Below, piece after piece: positions 1 through 10,437 of a stretch of 23,584 nt of DNA. The notes under the pieces are model-generated. The model saw only the letters and a list, made by a program, of their open reading frames with translations, had not been told where the DNA came from and ran no database searches. Every line of letters begins with the position of its first letter. Positions within the stretch are counted from its first letter, which is position 1. Position numbers and translations under genes: made by a program. Source of the DNA: Pelargonium nanum (Eukaryota; Streptophyta; Magnoliopsida; Geraniales; Geraniaceae); assembly GCA_036897485.1 (NCBI GenBank), contig JAYMTF010001409.1, forward strand, positions 1 through 23,584, given 5' to 3'.

Positions 1-2670
1 AACCCCATAGGGGTTATATGCAATTTGCCCTATTATTTTCCCCAAGTTATTCTGTTTCTGATGAAATGTGTCCTCTAATTATACACATTAGAAATGGAAA
101 ACAAAATAAAAAGAAAATTGCAATGTTGCAGGTAAGTTTTGAGTTTTTAATTCACAGTTATTTAAGGTTTGATTTGCGACAAACATAAACTATTTCAGTT
201 TTTAAACAGTTAATTATTTATTTTTATTTTTTTGATACACTCACACCAATCACCATTGCAATTAATTCCAAGGGTTCATCAAGTGTTCAGCAATGAGATA
301 TATATTGGGAGGGACCCCAAGTGGTGGATTGGATTTAAGAGTACGTTTGGTAACATTACTAGTTGCTTCTAAAATCATTGAACCCATTAATATTGTTTAG
401 TAACAAAAATAAATGTAACTTGTTTTTACATGAGAAATCATTAAACAAATTAAGCAGCAATTACAAATTGGACGTGTGTACTCGAAGATTGACTGACTCC
501 ACGACAAAAACAAGACCAATTATCAGAGCTCATAACCCTAACCATAAACTCGAATCGAAGATAATAAAAATTGGGCCCCTTAAAATAGCCGTAAACTCGA
601 CCCAACACCTCCTCGCTCTCTCAAGCTTTCATAGATGTCTTTCCATGACCTCAGTTTCCTTGCCCTCCCTCGCGAGCTTTTGTAGATCTCCATTCATGAC
701 CTTTCGTCACATCGATCCCGCAAGTCATTGCGGTTCATCCTAACAGCCTAGTCGTCCCCTTCCTCGACATGACCTCCCAATAAGATTAAAACTCAAACTT
801 TAAGTAAGTGTTGGAGGTTGAGTGGATCTAATTTTTAAAAGTTCAACCATTTAAACAATTTTTAATCCCTTAATTTTTTTTCTTTGTTAAATTTACCGGT
901 CGTTCCTCACATTAGAGAACAAAAATGAGACGTTGGTAATTAATTTTGAATTTGTTCACTTGGACAAAAAAAATTAAAGAAAAAATACATTTAATTTATT
1001 GACAACTCCAAGTTCTTTGTTTGGAAATTTCAAATCCTTTGTAACTTGTAAGATGGCTGTGAAAAGAAGAAAATGCATATTCAAGAGATTGTGAATAAGA
1101 CAATTTTCTACTAAAATAATTCATTTAAGAAATGTTTCGACATTGATCATTGATATTTTATGTTGTACAAAAACAAATGTCATATCTGACCCCAAAAAAA
1201 CAAATGGCTTAATTAATGGGAGCAGTTAAGAGACTGTTTCACTATCATATTATCATATGAATACAACATATATCTTTCTCATTTTCTCTTCGATTCAATA
1301 AAGTCAAAGGTGTCACCTAAGAAAATATCATTATTTATTTCAAAATTCTATTGAATAGATCAATCAACTAGAAGTATAAAATTACTGTATTTGTTAATAT
1401 TAATATTTTATTTATATTATAATAGTATGCAAGTAAGTCCTAACCTAATGAGGAAAAAGACAGAAGAACATACAAATATTAATGGTTAAGATTAAGAAGA
1501 TGAGTTGACGACCATTTGATTGAGCTAAAATGTTTTTGGCAGATTACGCAGAAAGTGTTACATATAATGTGTATGCTAAGTTGTTTTTTCATTACTCTGA
1601 GTTCATTTTTAAAGAAGTCTTTTTATAAATAAAATTTAACGAATAGTTACATTAGATGGTAAATTAAACACATTAAATAATGACTTGAGGAAGACAAATT
1701 CCTGCATAGCTCTTTTAAGGTTATAATTTCTCCTATAGCTCATGTTTTGTGTGAGATTTTTGCTTTCATTTAAGGAGAGATATCACGCAAATTACATATT
1801 TGGCGCCATAAAATGCAAATTAAGTAGACTTAAGGTTGACCGACTCTATTTTGTTATAATGACCTGTGAAATGTTAAATGTTGTTTTTGCCATGAGGTTA
1901 ATGAATATGGTCTATTGTAGCAATTTAAATTACTCAATTCTTGTCTATGCTGGTTATAATATATTATGATCAACAATGAACATCTTATGAGAGTATATTT
2001 AGTGGTTGATAATACTGTTAAGTGGTCTCTTAAATACTCCATGTTCACTTTGAGCATTTCAATAGTTGATATCTCATTACATTTGTTTTTCTCCGAACAT
2101 TATAGTGCAAGAAACTCATTTTTTTTGTAATATGTTCTTACTGTTTCAACCACCTCCTACAATTTCTTATAATTTTTCAAGAGTGTTATGCCTAAAAGCT
2201 CTTACTAAAAGTCATGTGGTTGAAACTTTAAGATAAACATATTTCAAGTGCATAAACTATGAATAAAAGTACACTTTTGATCATAAACTTTGTGCAAATA
2301 AGTAATGGACTTTCATATTTGAACCATTAAGTGAAATAAACTAAAAGTGTTAACTTGTTCCTCGAATAATATAGCTCTAAAATTATTTTTAACGAAACAA
2401 GTTAACACCACAAGTAAATTCGACTTTATCTGTTCAAATGAAAATCCATGCACCTGAAAATGTTTTTTGTCACTGTACATATTGTTGTTATAGTATATAT
2501 ATTGAACAATTAATTCATTAATATATGGTACAAGTGTATGCAACTAATTCATACAATAGGTTGTTGAAATTGACCAAGTCCAGCACACGTTGTCTCCTTG
2601 GCAATGCTCCTCTGCTCTCACTCCTTCCTCTTCTCAACCTTCCATGTCTATCTCCATTTCTCAATTCACT
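1..2670. other. AT-rich spacer upstream of the PHO1-like gene
   Basis: I see no supportable gene here. The longest open frame (363-743, +) has low-complexity, atypical composition and no recognisable domain. Within it, 625-650 and 677-701 look like imperfect copies of a short unit (gctttcatagatg.../gcttttgtagatc..., each followed by catgacct), which suggests repeat-derived DNA. The rest is AT-rich, with many stops in all frames. The last kilobase probably includes the promoter of the PHO1-like gene. One perfect inverted repeat at 2347-2408 is listed separately. Confidence 0.6.
2347..2408. repeat. Perfect 13-bp inverted repeat (hairpin)
   Basis: GTGTTAACTTGTT at 2347-2359 is the exact reverse complement of AACAAGTTAACAC at 2396-2408, with a 36-bp loop. 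It lies about 340 bp upstream of the PHO1-like ATG. It may be the end of a small decayed transposon or a foldback. No target-site duplication is evident. Confidence 0.6.
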
Positions 2671-2673
2671 GAA

Positions 2674-2680
2674 TATAAAT
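2674..2680 (+). promoter_or_regulatory. Candidate TATA box of the PHO1-like gene
   Basis: TATAAAT lies in a pyrimidine-rich region 71 bp upstream of the ATG. Transcription starting about 30 bp downstream would leave a 5' leader of roughly 45 nt. The assignment rests only on motif and position. Confidence 0.35.
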
Positions 2681-2750
2681 TCTCGCAAATCCTTCATCAA
2701 TCCTCATTCTAAAAAACAGAGCAATTTTCTTGAATCTTAACAGGTGAATC

Positions 2751-5700
2751 ATGAAGTTTGGAAAAGAGTTCGTGTCACAAATGGTGCCGGAGTGGCAAGA
2801 AGCCTACATGGACTACACTTTCCTCAAGACCCTCTTGAAAGAGGTCCAACGCTACAAGCAGACCCAGCGGCCCACCGCCGCCGGCGGCGGCGCCGCCCCA
2901 TCGCCGGGCCTGAAGCGGAGGATTTCTCTTTACAGAGCCTTCAGTGGGCTCACGCAGAGGCGCGACCCCTCCACCCCCTCGGGATCGCCGGACGTCGAGG
3001 CTCAGGCCATTCTTGTTAACTCCGTCAGCAGAGACGGAGCTCCCAGCTACGAAACCACCTTCCTCAAGGCCTCCGAGGACGGCGGAGAGTACGAGCTGGT
3101 GTACTTCCGGCGGCTCGACGATGAGCTCAACAAGGCGGAGAAATTTTACAGAGCCAAGGTCTCGGAGGTGGTGAAGGAAGCTGAGATGCTTGACAAGCAA
3201 ATGGCTGCTCTGATCGCTTTCCGGATCAAAGTCGAGAACCCGCCGGAGGTTTTTGACCGGAAAGCCGAAATCACCCGCCTCGCCTCCGATGTCGCCGTCT
3301 CCGCCGCCACCGTCTCCGCCTCTACTCCCATCGGGGCTAGAAAAACAGCCAGCATGAAGGTCTCAGCAAGCAGTATGTTATCAAGATCCTCTGTTTTTTT
3401 TTTCTTTTGATAAGCAAGCGTAACAACCGAGGTTCCAATCTGACACCGTTGCTCTCTTTCTTGTTCTTGAATTTATATTTGTATTTTTCTTTTTGCAGGA
3501 AGGTTTCAGATGGATGTAATTGAAGAAGGTTCGAGCCATCACGAGACCGATGAATCGGTCGAAGAAATCAAGGAATCCAAGGAAAAGGTTGAGATGCAGA
3601 AACCAAAAATGAACATAGTTCCCACTAGAATAGCTCCCATGGAGATACTAGGAAATGTGAAGCTCCACAACAATTTGGAGACTCCCAGGTCCACCATTAA
3701 AGGTGTCCTCAAGGTTCCAGGACACACAGAGCTCAACTTCACCAGGGAAAATTTGACCAGGGTTGAGGAACAGCTCCAGAGGGCTTTTGTTGAGTTCTAT
3801 CAGAAGCTCAGGCTTCTCAAGAGCTTCAGCTTCTTGAATATCTTGGCATTTTCTAAAATCATGAAGAAATATGACAAGGTATGTATAAACATTTCTTGAT
3901 AGAACCAAGAAGTTTACATCTTTGAATCTGAAATAATGAACTAATAATTGTTGCAGATTACTTCAAGAAGTGCATCAAAAGCTTACATGAAGATGGTGGA
4001 CAACTCCTATATAGGCAGCTCTGATGAGGTGACCAAGCTCATGGACAGAGTTGAAGCTACCTTCATCAAGCACTTCTCGAACTCGAACCGAGCTAAAGGG
4101 ATGAACATATTGAGACCACAAGCAAGGAGAGAGAGGCATAGAACTACATTCTCAGTTGGTATGTATATATGTTATACTTTACTTATGTATCGAATCACAT
4201 TCGTTTCAAATAAGATGTTAAGTCCTCTTGAACTTAAAATTTTGTAGGTTACTTTGCTGGTTGCACATCAGCTCTTGTCATTGCACTTTTCTATATCATA
4301 CGTACGCGAAAAATCATGGATGATCCGGAGGCAACAAAGTACATGAACACCATGTTTCCACTTTATAGGTAATACTTATGGATATGGTCAGTTTCATGAG
4401 AATATAGCTTGTTCTGAAATTATGCTAATCTTGAACTATATGTAAACATTTGCAGTTTGTTTGGATTCATTGTTCTGCACTTGATTATGTTTGCAATCAA
4501 CATATTTTACTGGAGAAAGTACCGAGTGAATTATGCTTTCATCTTCGGTTTCAAGCAAGGAACCGAATTGGGGTACCGGCAAGTTCTGCTGGTTAGTTTT
4601 GGCATTGCAGTACTGGCACTGCTCTGCGTGCTATCCAATCTTGATATGCAGATTGACCCGAAAACGAAAAACTTCGAGCCCTTGACTGAGCTCCTCCCTC
4701 TCTTTCTGGTCGTGGTAAGTTTCGTGATCAAAGTGAAACATTATATAATTGACATGGTTGAAGTGAAGTGATGAATCGTTGATTGTTGTGCGCGTGCAGT
4801 TCATATTCGTCATGCTGTTCTTGCCGTTCAACGTGCTGTACAAGGCGAATCGTTACTTCTTCTTGACATGTCTGGTGCACTGCATAGGTGCACCTCTGTA
4901 CAAGGTGACGCTGCCAGATTTCTTCTTGGGAGATCAGTTGACGAGCCAGGTGCAAGCCTTCAGAAGTTTTGTATTCTACATTTGCTACTACGGTTGGGGA
5001 GACTACAAGCTGAGAGAAAACCATTGCTCAACATACTCTACTTTCAAGACATTCAACTTCATTGTTGCTGTGATTCCATACATGTTTCGGCTTCTCCAAT
5101 GCATCAGAAGGCTGTTCGAAGAGAAGAGCGTGGAGCAAGGATGGAACGGACTCAAGTATTTCTTGACCATAGTGGCAGTGTGCTTGAGGACGGCCTACAC
5201 TCTCGACAAAGGATCAGTTGCTTGGTTCGTACTGGCCGGGATCTTCTCGGCCACTGCAGCAACCTACTGCACATGGTGGGACTTTGTCCATGACTGGGGT
5301 GTTCTTAACAGGAACTCCAAGAACCCTTGGTTGAGAGACAAGCTTCTTGTCCCTCACAAGAAGGTCTACTACATCGCCATGGTAATTACTGTTACTACTT
5401 CAACAGCAAATTAAACATTACTAAGTTTATGTGCACTGATACTAACTTAATATTAATTGCAGGTACTGAATGTATTACTGAGATTTGCCTGGTTGCAAAC
5501 TGTATTGAATGTTGACTTTGGTGTGCATCCACAAATCCTAATCACCATTGGTGCTAGTCTTGAGATCATTCGTCGTGGCATTTGGAACTTCTTCAGGTAA
5601 GAATATGGGACTTCTTGAGACAGTTGAGTAATTTTGTTGATGACAGTTAATTTAGTTCTTGAAGTAACTTACTAAACATTGCAGATTGGAGAATGAGCAT

Positions 5701-5784
5701 TTGAACAACATAGGAAAGTACCGAGCATTCAAGTCCGTGCCGCTACCATTCAGCTACGATGAAGATGATGACAAGGACGCATAG
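2751..5784 (+). CDS. PHO1-like: PHO1-family phosphate exporter (SPX-EXS protein), eight exons
   Basis: Exons read from splice sites and phase are 2751-3372, 3499-3878, 3957-4158, 4248-4368, 4456-4714, 4800-5381, 5463-5596 and 5685-5784. They total 2400 nt, giving 799 aa, close to the usual 780-810. All seven introns (78-126 bp) are GT-AG. Residues 1 to about 380 form the SPX domain: it opens [19 protein letters not shown], has a Gly/Ala/Pro-rich insert at about 41-55, and contains [16 protein letters not shown] at 118-133 and the basic inositol-pyrophosphate-binding end around 330-350. Hydrophobic segments follow at about 403-419, 443-461, 485-505 and 520-540. The EXS domain covers about 600-760, including [21 protein letters not shown] and NPWLRDKL. 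The family exports phosphate, in roots for xylem loading, from Golgi/endosome or plasma membranes. The N-terminus resembles the PHO1;H2-H10 subgroup more than PHO1 itself. The exact orthologue is not resolved. The acidic tail YDEDDDKDA is intact. Confidence 0.93.
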
Positions 5785-6730
5785 GTATTAGCTATTAACA
5801 AAGACCGTTTCTTGGCTATCTGCGTGGGAACGACAGAGATGGACAACCAAATTTTCCACAGGCAGAAATGTTCTCATCTTTTTTTGTTTGTTTTATTATA
5901 AATTCGATTTATAATGTTTATTTTTAGATTTTAGTATATATAACAATAACATTTCAGTATTAAGCTCAATGTATTCTTTCAGTTTTTAAGCTGTGAGATA
6001 GACACACAGAAACCGAATCATCATCATGATTACATGAGTATTTGTTATCCTCTCCGTACCAGAAAGTGGACAAATATTTTGCAACAGAGGTAGAACAAAT
6101 ACTAATCAATTTTTAACCGTTTTTTATTATTTGTTTCCCTATTTGGTCCAAGAGATGGTGACGTTTTTTACCTTTCATTGACATTTTATTTTAGGATTTT
6201 CTTCTTTGATCCTTATGTTTCACACTTAGGGAAACAATGTTTGCTAAGAGAGAGAGAGAGAGCTTCAAACATGTAGCAATAGCTGCAATACTGTATCTTT
6301 AACCATCAACTATCAACTTAAACATTCAGTTATGAGAGCTCCTTAGCATCCTTGTGGTTCTGGTTTGACTTCATAAGATAGAGTTCTATGGTTAATCAAT
6401 TTGCAAGTAAAAGAAAATGAAATAGAGAAATTTATAAGTGAATTCATAATTGAATCCCAGGAATTAATGACAATTGACTCCAGTTAGAAGATAAGAAAGA
6501 ACCCACCAGTTGTGTTGAGTGTTGAAGGAATTCATTTCACATAAATTCTTCAACTACTTAGAAGAGTCAAGTTGGTACTTACCAATCAGAAATTAATTCA
6601 ATGGCTAGAGTTGCTAGACAAAAATGCATCAACATTAACTAAGGCTGAGAGGATGATGGAACATGGACACAACCGTGCGAAAACAAAGTCTCAGAAAGCA
6701 TGCTTGACCAAAACAAAATGTAAGCAACTC
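5785..6730. other. 3' region of the PHO1-like gene and spacer
   Basis: This stretch holds the probable 3' UTR of the PHO1-like gene (AT-rich, no clear canonical AATAAA noticed) and then spacer. A (GA)n microsatellite lies at 6247-6262. From about 6560 the sequence is probably downstream flank of the decayed cystathionine gamma-synthase relic on the other strand. An open frame on the + strand at 6572-6802 is antisense to that relic and is not taken as a gene. Confidence 0.5.
6247..6262. repeat. (GA)n microsatellite
   Basis: Eight uninterrupted GA units in the spacer downstream of the PHO1-like gene. Confidence 0.8.
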
Positions 6731-7852
6731 ATCTCGTTGAAGCCTTTAACTCCAAAGCTGAATCGCACCAGGTTGTCCTTGATCCCATATTTAGCTCTCT
6801 GACTGGTTCAGATCCCTGATTAATCCCAACAGGCAACAACAAAGATCAAACAGTCATAATTTTGTTCTGACGAACATCCTTTGCCAGCATAACAAAGTAG
6901 AAAACAGAACGATTACCGGTATGACATAACTGCAGGCTGATCTACAATGCTTTCACAGCCTCCAAAGGAAGGAGCTATATAAGGAATTTTCAAGGCATCT
7001 ATGAAGTTTGCAGTAATAATCAGTCTCCGTCAATCTACAAACTGAACACCAACAGAGGCATCAAGAATTGGTAAATCACTCAAAATAGACATTCAAACAG
7101 TAGAGCATATGGAATCAAGCATGCACACACCTCGAAACTAACCAATGCTGACAAGTAATTCTATTATCCTGCTAATATATTTTTAATTCCCAAAATCAAT
7201 TTCTGCAGTGAACACAAAATCAATCAATGAAGCTCATTTTTAGCTGGCTGTTCTAGTATGCATCTAATGATATGATTGATTATAACTTGCTCTAAATGTG
7301 TAAAACTTCACATGTACCTGTACACATTTATCCTCGTGACTTCCAGGGGCAGTAATATGCTAATATATTTGGTCAAATTGGCATTAAGGACTGCAACAAT
7401 AGATCTTTTTGGGTTCGAATTGAGTTTATTTAGGACCTCCGATGGTAAGCCTCTTAAAGATGACAAACACACAAGCCACAACATTACATTCATAACAGTT
7501 ACATTTTCAAATTAAAAACAGAGCAATTATATACAATTAAAAGAAACCCTAAAATGTACCTTGGGATGTGCCTCTAACATGTGGGCCATCCTTAATCTTG
7601 TTGGATTTTGCTGCTGTACACGAAGATGCAGTGTCTTCATGCCTTGGATAATCAGATATGTGGCATTCTGATGAAACAGAAGAAACAAAGTGAATTCTGG
7701 CGACACAAATTTTGCGATTGTGAGCAAACAACCAATGCATTATGATCAATCGTATTGCTGATTTGCAGTTTAAACAATAACTATACATACTGCCAATAAC
7801 TATGAGCTTACTGGATTAAGAGCATCACCCAAAATGTGATGCATTTTACGAA
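6731..7852 (-). pseudogene. CGS1 (pseudogene): Decayed 3' part of a cystathionine gamma-synthase gene
   Basis: On the minus strand, successive blocks match the C-terminal third of plant cystathionine gamma-synthase, the PLP enzyme that makes cystathionine from O-phosphohomoserine and cysteine in plastid methionine synthesis. (a) 7852-7812 encodes VRKMHHILGDALNP and ends at a GTAAGC donor. (b) 7667-7560 follows a CAG acceptor and encodes an intact 36-residue block, NATYLIIQGMKTLHLRVQQQ continuing to LEAHPK, then a GTACAT donor. (c) About 7360-7318 is a weak remnant of the VYYPGL-SH segment. (d) About 7060-6917 encodes (I)DGDL-type residues, then [17 protein letters not shown] and [13 protein letters not shown]. 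(e) 6815 to about 6731 encodes DLNQS...KYGIKDNLVRFSFGV. Introns remain, so this is a duplicated gene, not a retrocopy. Lesions are one lost base after GAC in the DGDL region, two lost bases before AKYG, a Trp-to-Arg change at the d/e junction, and loss of the normal C-terminus. The PLP-lysine region and all upstream exons are not recognisable. A possible further remnant lies at 8030-8001. Confidence 0.82.
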
Positions 7853-8000
7853 CTGTATATGCAAATCCAGCAATGATTGTTCAGATGATCATCCGGATAA
7901 TAAAGAAACTCACTATTAACAAGGAGAATTCTGACAAAAGAATCTAATAAGAGATGAAGATTTGAAAACGGATCCGGAAATGATTGCCATTACATATTAT

Positions 8001-8030
8001 GGGACAACGGTGCGCCCACTGCCAGCGCCA
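8001..8030 (-). pseudogene. Possible further cystathionine gamma-synthase exon remnant
   Basis: The minus strand reads, after a TCAG acceptor-like site, GCG CTG GCA GTG GGC GCA, which is ALAVGA. This resembles the ALALGADLVVHS segment that precedes the PLP-lysine in plant cystathionine gamma-synthase, and it lies in the right order just upstream of the better-preserved blocks at 7852-6731. The similarity fades after six codons, so it may be chance. Confidence 0.3.
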
Positions 8031-8566
8031 CTGACACATAAATATTATGCAATCAAATCTACTTGCTTAACCTGGAAAGGAAATATTTGGATCAAAAGAA
8101 ATGGGACCAGACAAGCACTTACAAGTTGCTTGCTTGCGAGCCTCCGCATATACAGTACGTGCTTACAACTTGACCCTCACTTTCTGGTTACCGTTCTATA
8201 CAGTACTTATTGACTCATATATGGAATATCTTTAAGGATAAATCTAAAAGTACACTACCAATTGAACCCAATACTAGATTTAAAAGAGATGCCAGGAAAT
8301 ATTAAGAGGTTCGAATCAGTAGAGATACTAATATATCAGAGCAGTCATAGAATAAGGAACCACACAGGAAACTAAAGTAACTCTCTGTTGCTTAGATGAT
8401 GAGAAGGAAAAGCACAACTGAAAATTTCCAAGATAAGTATACAGCAAATGAGGATATCTCCATTCATATACTTACAGGAATGGTAAAAACACATATAATG
8501 AATTATATGTCTCAACTGCTGTCTGGTATCCAATGCCGATGTAACCATGGATACTTTGCCAGTCTC
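8031..8566. other. Non-coding stretch, no assignable feature
   Basis: I cannot assign anything here. The minus-strand frame at about 8581-8470 (VLDHLVETGKVSMVTSALD...) follows an acceptor-like TATGCAG and looks mildly protein-like, but I do not recognise it and it has no supported partner exons. Confidence 0.4.
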
Positions 8567-8785
8567 CACAAGATGGTCCAAAACACTGCATAAGAGTTTT
8601 CTACTATCTTTTTATACAAACGAAAGTTTTCACTGCATATTCTACAATAGTTATACTTAAAGAGCAGATAACATTAATGAATTTGATCTCTCTCTCTCTC
8701 TTTCACACACACACAAGACGGTCCAAAATACTGCATAAGTGTTTTCTTCTATCTTTTGATACAAAGGAAAATTATCACTGCATAT
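8567..8785. repeat. Direct duplication of a ~75-bp unit (two copies, 145 bp apart)
   Basis: 8567-8641 and 8712-8785 align almost throughout. Both run caca-aga-ggtccaaaa-actgcataag, then a T-rich block, then atcactgcatatt or a near match. The spacer holds (TC)n at 8687-8701 and (AC)n at 8704-8715. A shorter third echo, ggtccaaaatact, lies near 8933. The microsatellites may have helped an unequal exchange. Confidence 0.75.
8687..8715. repeat. Compound (TC)n-(AC)n microsatellite
   Basis: Dinucleotide run of TC (8687-8701) followed by CA/AC units (8704-8715). Confidence 0.8.
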
Positions 8786-8789
8786 TAGA

Positions 8790-8830
8790 GGGAGAGAGAG
8801 AGAGTATATATATTACTCCAATGGTGCCTC

Positions 8831-8878
<48 letters not shown>
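8790..8878. repeat. Compound (GA)n / (TA)n / (AC)n microsatellite
   Basis: GA units run at about 8790-8804, TA units at 8804-8812 and 8831-8840, and a long AC run at 8840-8878 (about 19 units). An exact 18-bp direct repeat (8815-8832 and 8877-8894) flanks the TA/AC tract, so the tract lies inside a 62-bp tandem unit. Confidence 0.9.
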
Positions 8879-8880
<2 letters not shown>

Positions 8881-8894
8881 CAATGGTGCCTCAT

Positions 8895-9297
8895 GCTCTC
8901 TCTTTCTACATTCTCAAATATGCACATAAGCAGGTCCAAAATACTAGCAACACCTACAGTTACTCGAGCTATCAAACACTTGAGATTTTGAGGGTTCATC
9001 AAGGTAAAACTTGGGCAGATAAACTTGTCAACCAGAAAACTATTCAGCTTTTTCAGTAACATTCCATAAAATAGATGAAACAAAAGAAGCAAAATGATAG
9101 CACACAATATTAGCGAGTTCGGTAGCAAATCTGAAAATATGTCTTAGACCCAGGTCAGTTCACAAGCTTGAGAGGACAACCAACTCTATCTTATTGAAAA
9201 AACTCATGGCAACTCTTCCACATTGACAATCTATGTGAAGATAAATATGGAAATCAGTCAGACCATATCAAAACTATAGCGGGATCTAGTTTTTACC
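8895..9297. other. Non-coding stretch, no assignable feature
   Basis: AT-rich sequence with stops in every frame. The minus-strand open frame running from 9128 into the microsatellite (8829) is not supported: its end is encoded by the (AC)n repeat. Confidence 0.45.
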
Positions 9298-9367
9298 TTA
9301 ACGCTTTGCCGCCAAAGGACCAACCTCAATTGTAATAACCCGATCCCCGTTTTCTCCTTTCATCCAG
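9298..9367 (-). other. Exon-like fragment ending in a stop, unassigned
   Basis: On the minus strand an acceptor-like TTTTAG is followed by an open stretch reading (x)WMKGENGDRVITIEVGPL plus AAKR and then TAA. It looks like a terminal coding exon, since codon use and residue mix differ from the surrounding AT-rich frames. I do not recognise the protein, and no upstream exon is evident before the GCK gene. It could be a relic exon, an alternative 3' exon of an upstream transcript, or chance. Confidence 0.25.
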
Positions 9368-9488
9368 TCTAAAATCTAAATCACTTCATTCACAATTCCA
9401 GCCTATTGATATTTCACATCAGTTTCAACTAATTCAACCTACCCTTAGAGATTAGAACAAGTAGACAGAGGAGCTGTTAAGAGTCAGA

Positions 9489-9560
9489 CATGTGGGATGA
9501 GTATGCATCATTAGAAACCGAAGCAAGAGCAGCCATAGAATATGATGTAGTAGAGGTAAG
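9489..9560. other. Exon-like stretch open on both strands, unassigned
   Basis: The plus strand reads MWDEYASLETEARAAIEYDV and onward to a GTAAGG donor-like site at 9556. The minus strand reads STTSYSMAALASVSNDAYSS then HMSDS-stop. Both look more protein-like than their surroundings. I recognise neither and cannot choose between them. The rest of 9368-9857 shows nothing assignable. Confidence 0.2.
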
Positions 9561-9857
9561 GTGCAAAGATACAACCTAGAAATAGATATAAAACGTGACT
9601 AGTATCCCAACAAAAACCAGGCAAATATGAATTGTCAACAGAACATACGAAGAACAAAATTATAAATATATTGTGAAAAGTTCACATTTTTCCAATCATT
9701 TGAAAGTGAAGGAGCACACTAGCAACAAGTGATATGTATTCTTGAGCACACAACAAGTGATATGCCATTAACCACACCACCAAACACATTAAATTGACAT
9801 TGTCAAAGCTAAACACGGAAACGCAATAAGATAACAAGCTGTAAAGTAAAATTCTAT

Positions 9858-9863
9858 TTTATT
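9858..9863 (-). terminator. Candidate poly(A) signal of the GCK gene
   Basis: On the minus strand, AATAAA lies 185 nt past the GCK stop codon, a normal distance for a plant 3' UTR. Confidence 0.45.
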
Positions 9864-10047
9864 GTGTAGGGATGAGTTCAGAATGAAAAATCAATCCAAC
9901 TTATTTCAAGGAAACCACAAACGGCATTATCTAAATAAGGGACTAGCTCATGATCTCTAAATCAGCATTTTCATAACTATACCTAAAAAAATTCCAAGTG
10001 TCCCCAAATTACAATCAAACAATGATCAAAAAACACCTGACAAGTCT

Positions 10048-10437
10048 TCAATTGGCAGGAGCCACATTTTCGTTGGCAACCTTCGAAGCCTTCTCTTCTT
10101 CCAATTCCTTGTTGACCTGCTCCTCCACAGCCTTCTCCGCCTGGAGCAATGGTGCGTAGTAGTCCTGGTGCGCCTCCATACATTGCCGGAGGGTGGCAGT
10201 GACCTGAGCGCATTTCTCTACAATATCCTCTTTGTTCTTTTCGGCATCTGCAATGCAATCTTCCCAAGCTATGAAATTGTCTCTGCACCCACCTGCCTTC
10301 ATGAACAAGCAAAACCCACACTCTTCTTCTTCCTCCTCCTCGTCCCCTCCTTGGTGCTTAGTGTCGTCCACCAATTCTGGGTCTGTGGCGTCCATTAATG
10401 AAGAGGTTTGGGTTTCTAGGGTTTTGGATTCTGACAT
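10048..10437 (-). CDS. GCK-domain protein
   Basis: A single-exon frame of 129 aa starts at the ATG complementary to 10435-10437 and stops at 10048. The first 30 residues are polar. Residues 32-39 are an acidic run (DEEEEEEE). The GCK domain follows: C40-GF-C43, C51, C61, C76 and C86, with the motif FIAWEDC at 55-61, CMEAHQDYYAPLL at 86-98 and an acidic/lysine-rich helical tail. The paired cysteines resemble twin-CX9C-like folds of small organelle proteins. C51 and C61 are spaced CX9C, as are C76 and C86. Biochemical function is not established for the family. Mitochondrial intermembrane-space residence is an inference from the cysteine spacing only. Length and motif are complete, so the gene looks functional. 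It stands alone on the minus strand, facing away from the fucosyltransferase genes. Confidence 0.88.
   Translation of the reverse strand: MSESKTLETQTSSLMDATDPELVDDTKHQGGDEEEEEEECGFCLFMKAGGCRDNFIAWEDCIADAEKNKEDIVEKCAQVTATLRQCMEAHQDYYAPLLQAEKAVEEQVNKELEEEKASKVANENVAPAN

Noticed and set aside
363-743. 126-codon open frame, plus strand
   Set aside because: Unusual composition, no recognisable domain, no promoter or partner exon; it contains small imperfect repeats, so it is probably repeat-derived.
2775-3200. Long minus-strand frame opposite PHO1 exon 1
   Set aside because: Antisense shadow of a GC-rich coding exon; the plus-strand SPX protein explains it.
6572-6802. 76-codon plus-strand frame
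   Set aside because: It lies antisense to the recognisable cystathionine gamma-synthase relic and has no similarity I recognise.
8677-8880. Possible CRISPR-like or tandem array
   Set aside because: Only dinucleotide microsatellites and two-copy duplications; a plant nuclear context, with no regular repeat-spacer pattern.
8829-9128. 99-codon minus-strand frame
   Set aside because: Its C-terminal part is encoded by the (AC)n microsatellite and the remainder is unrecognised.
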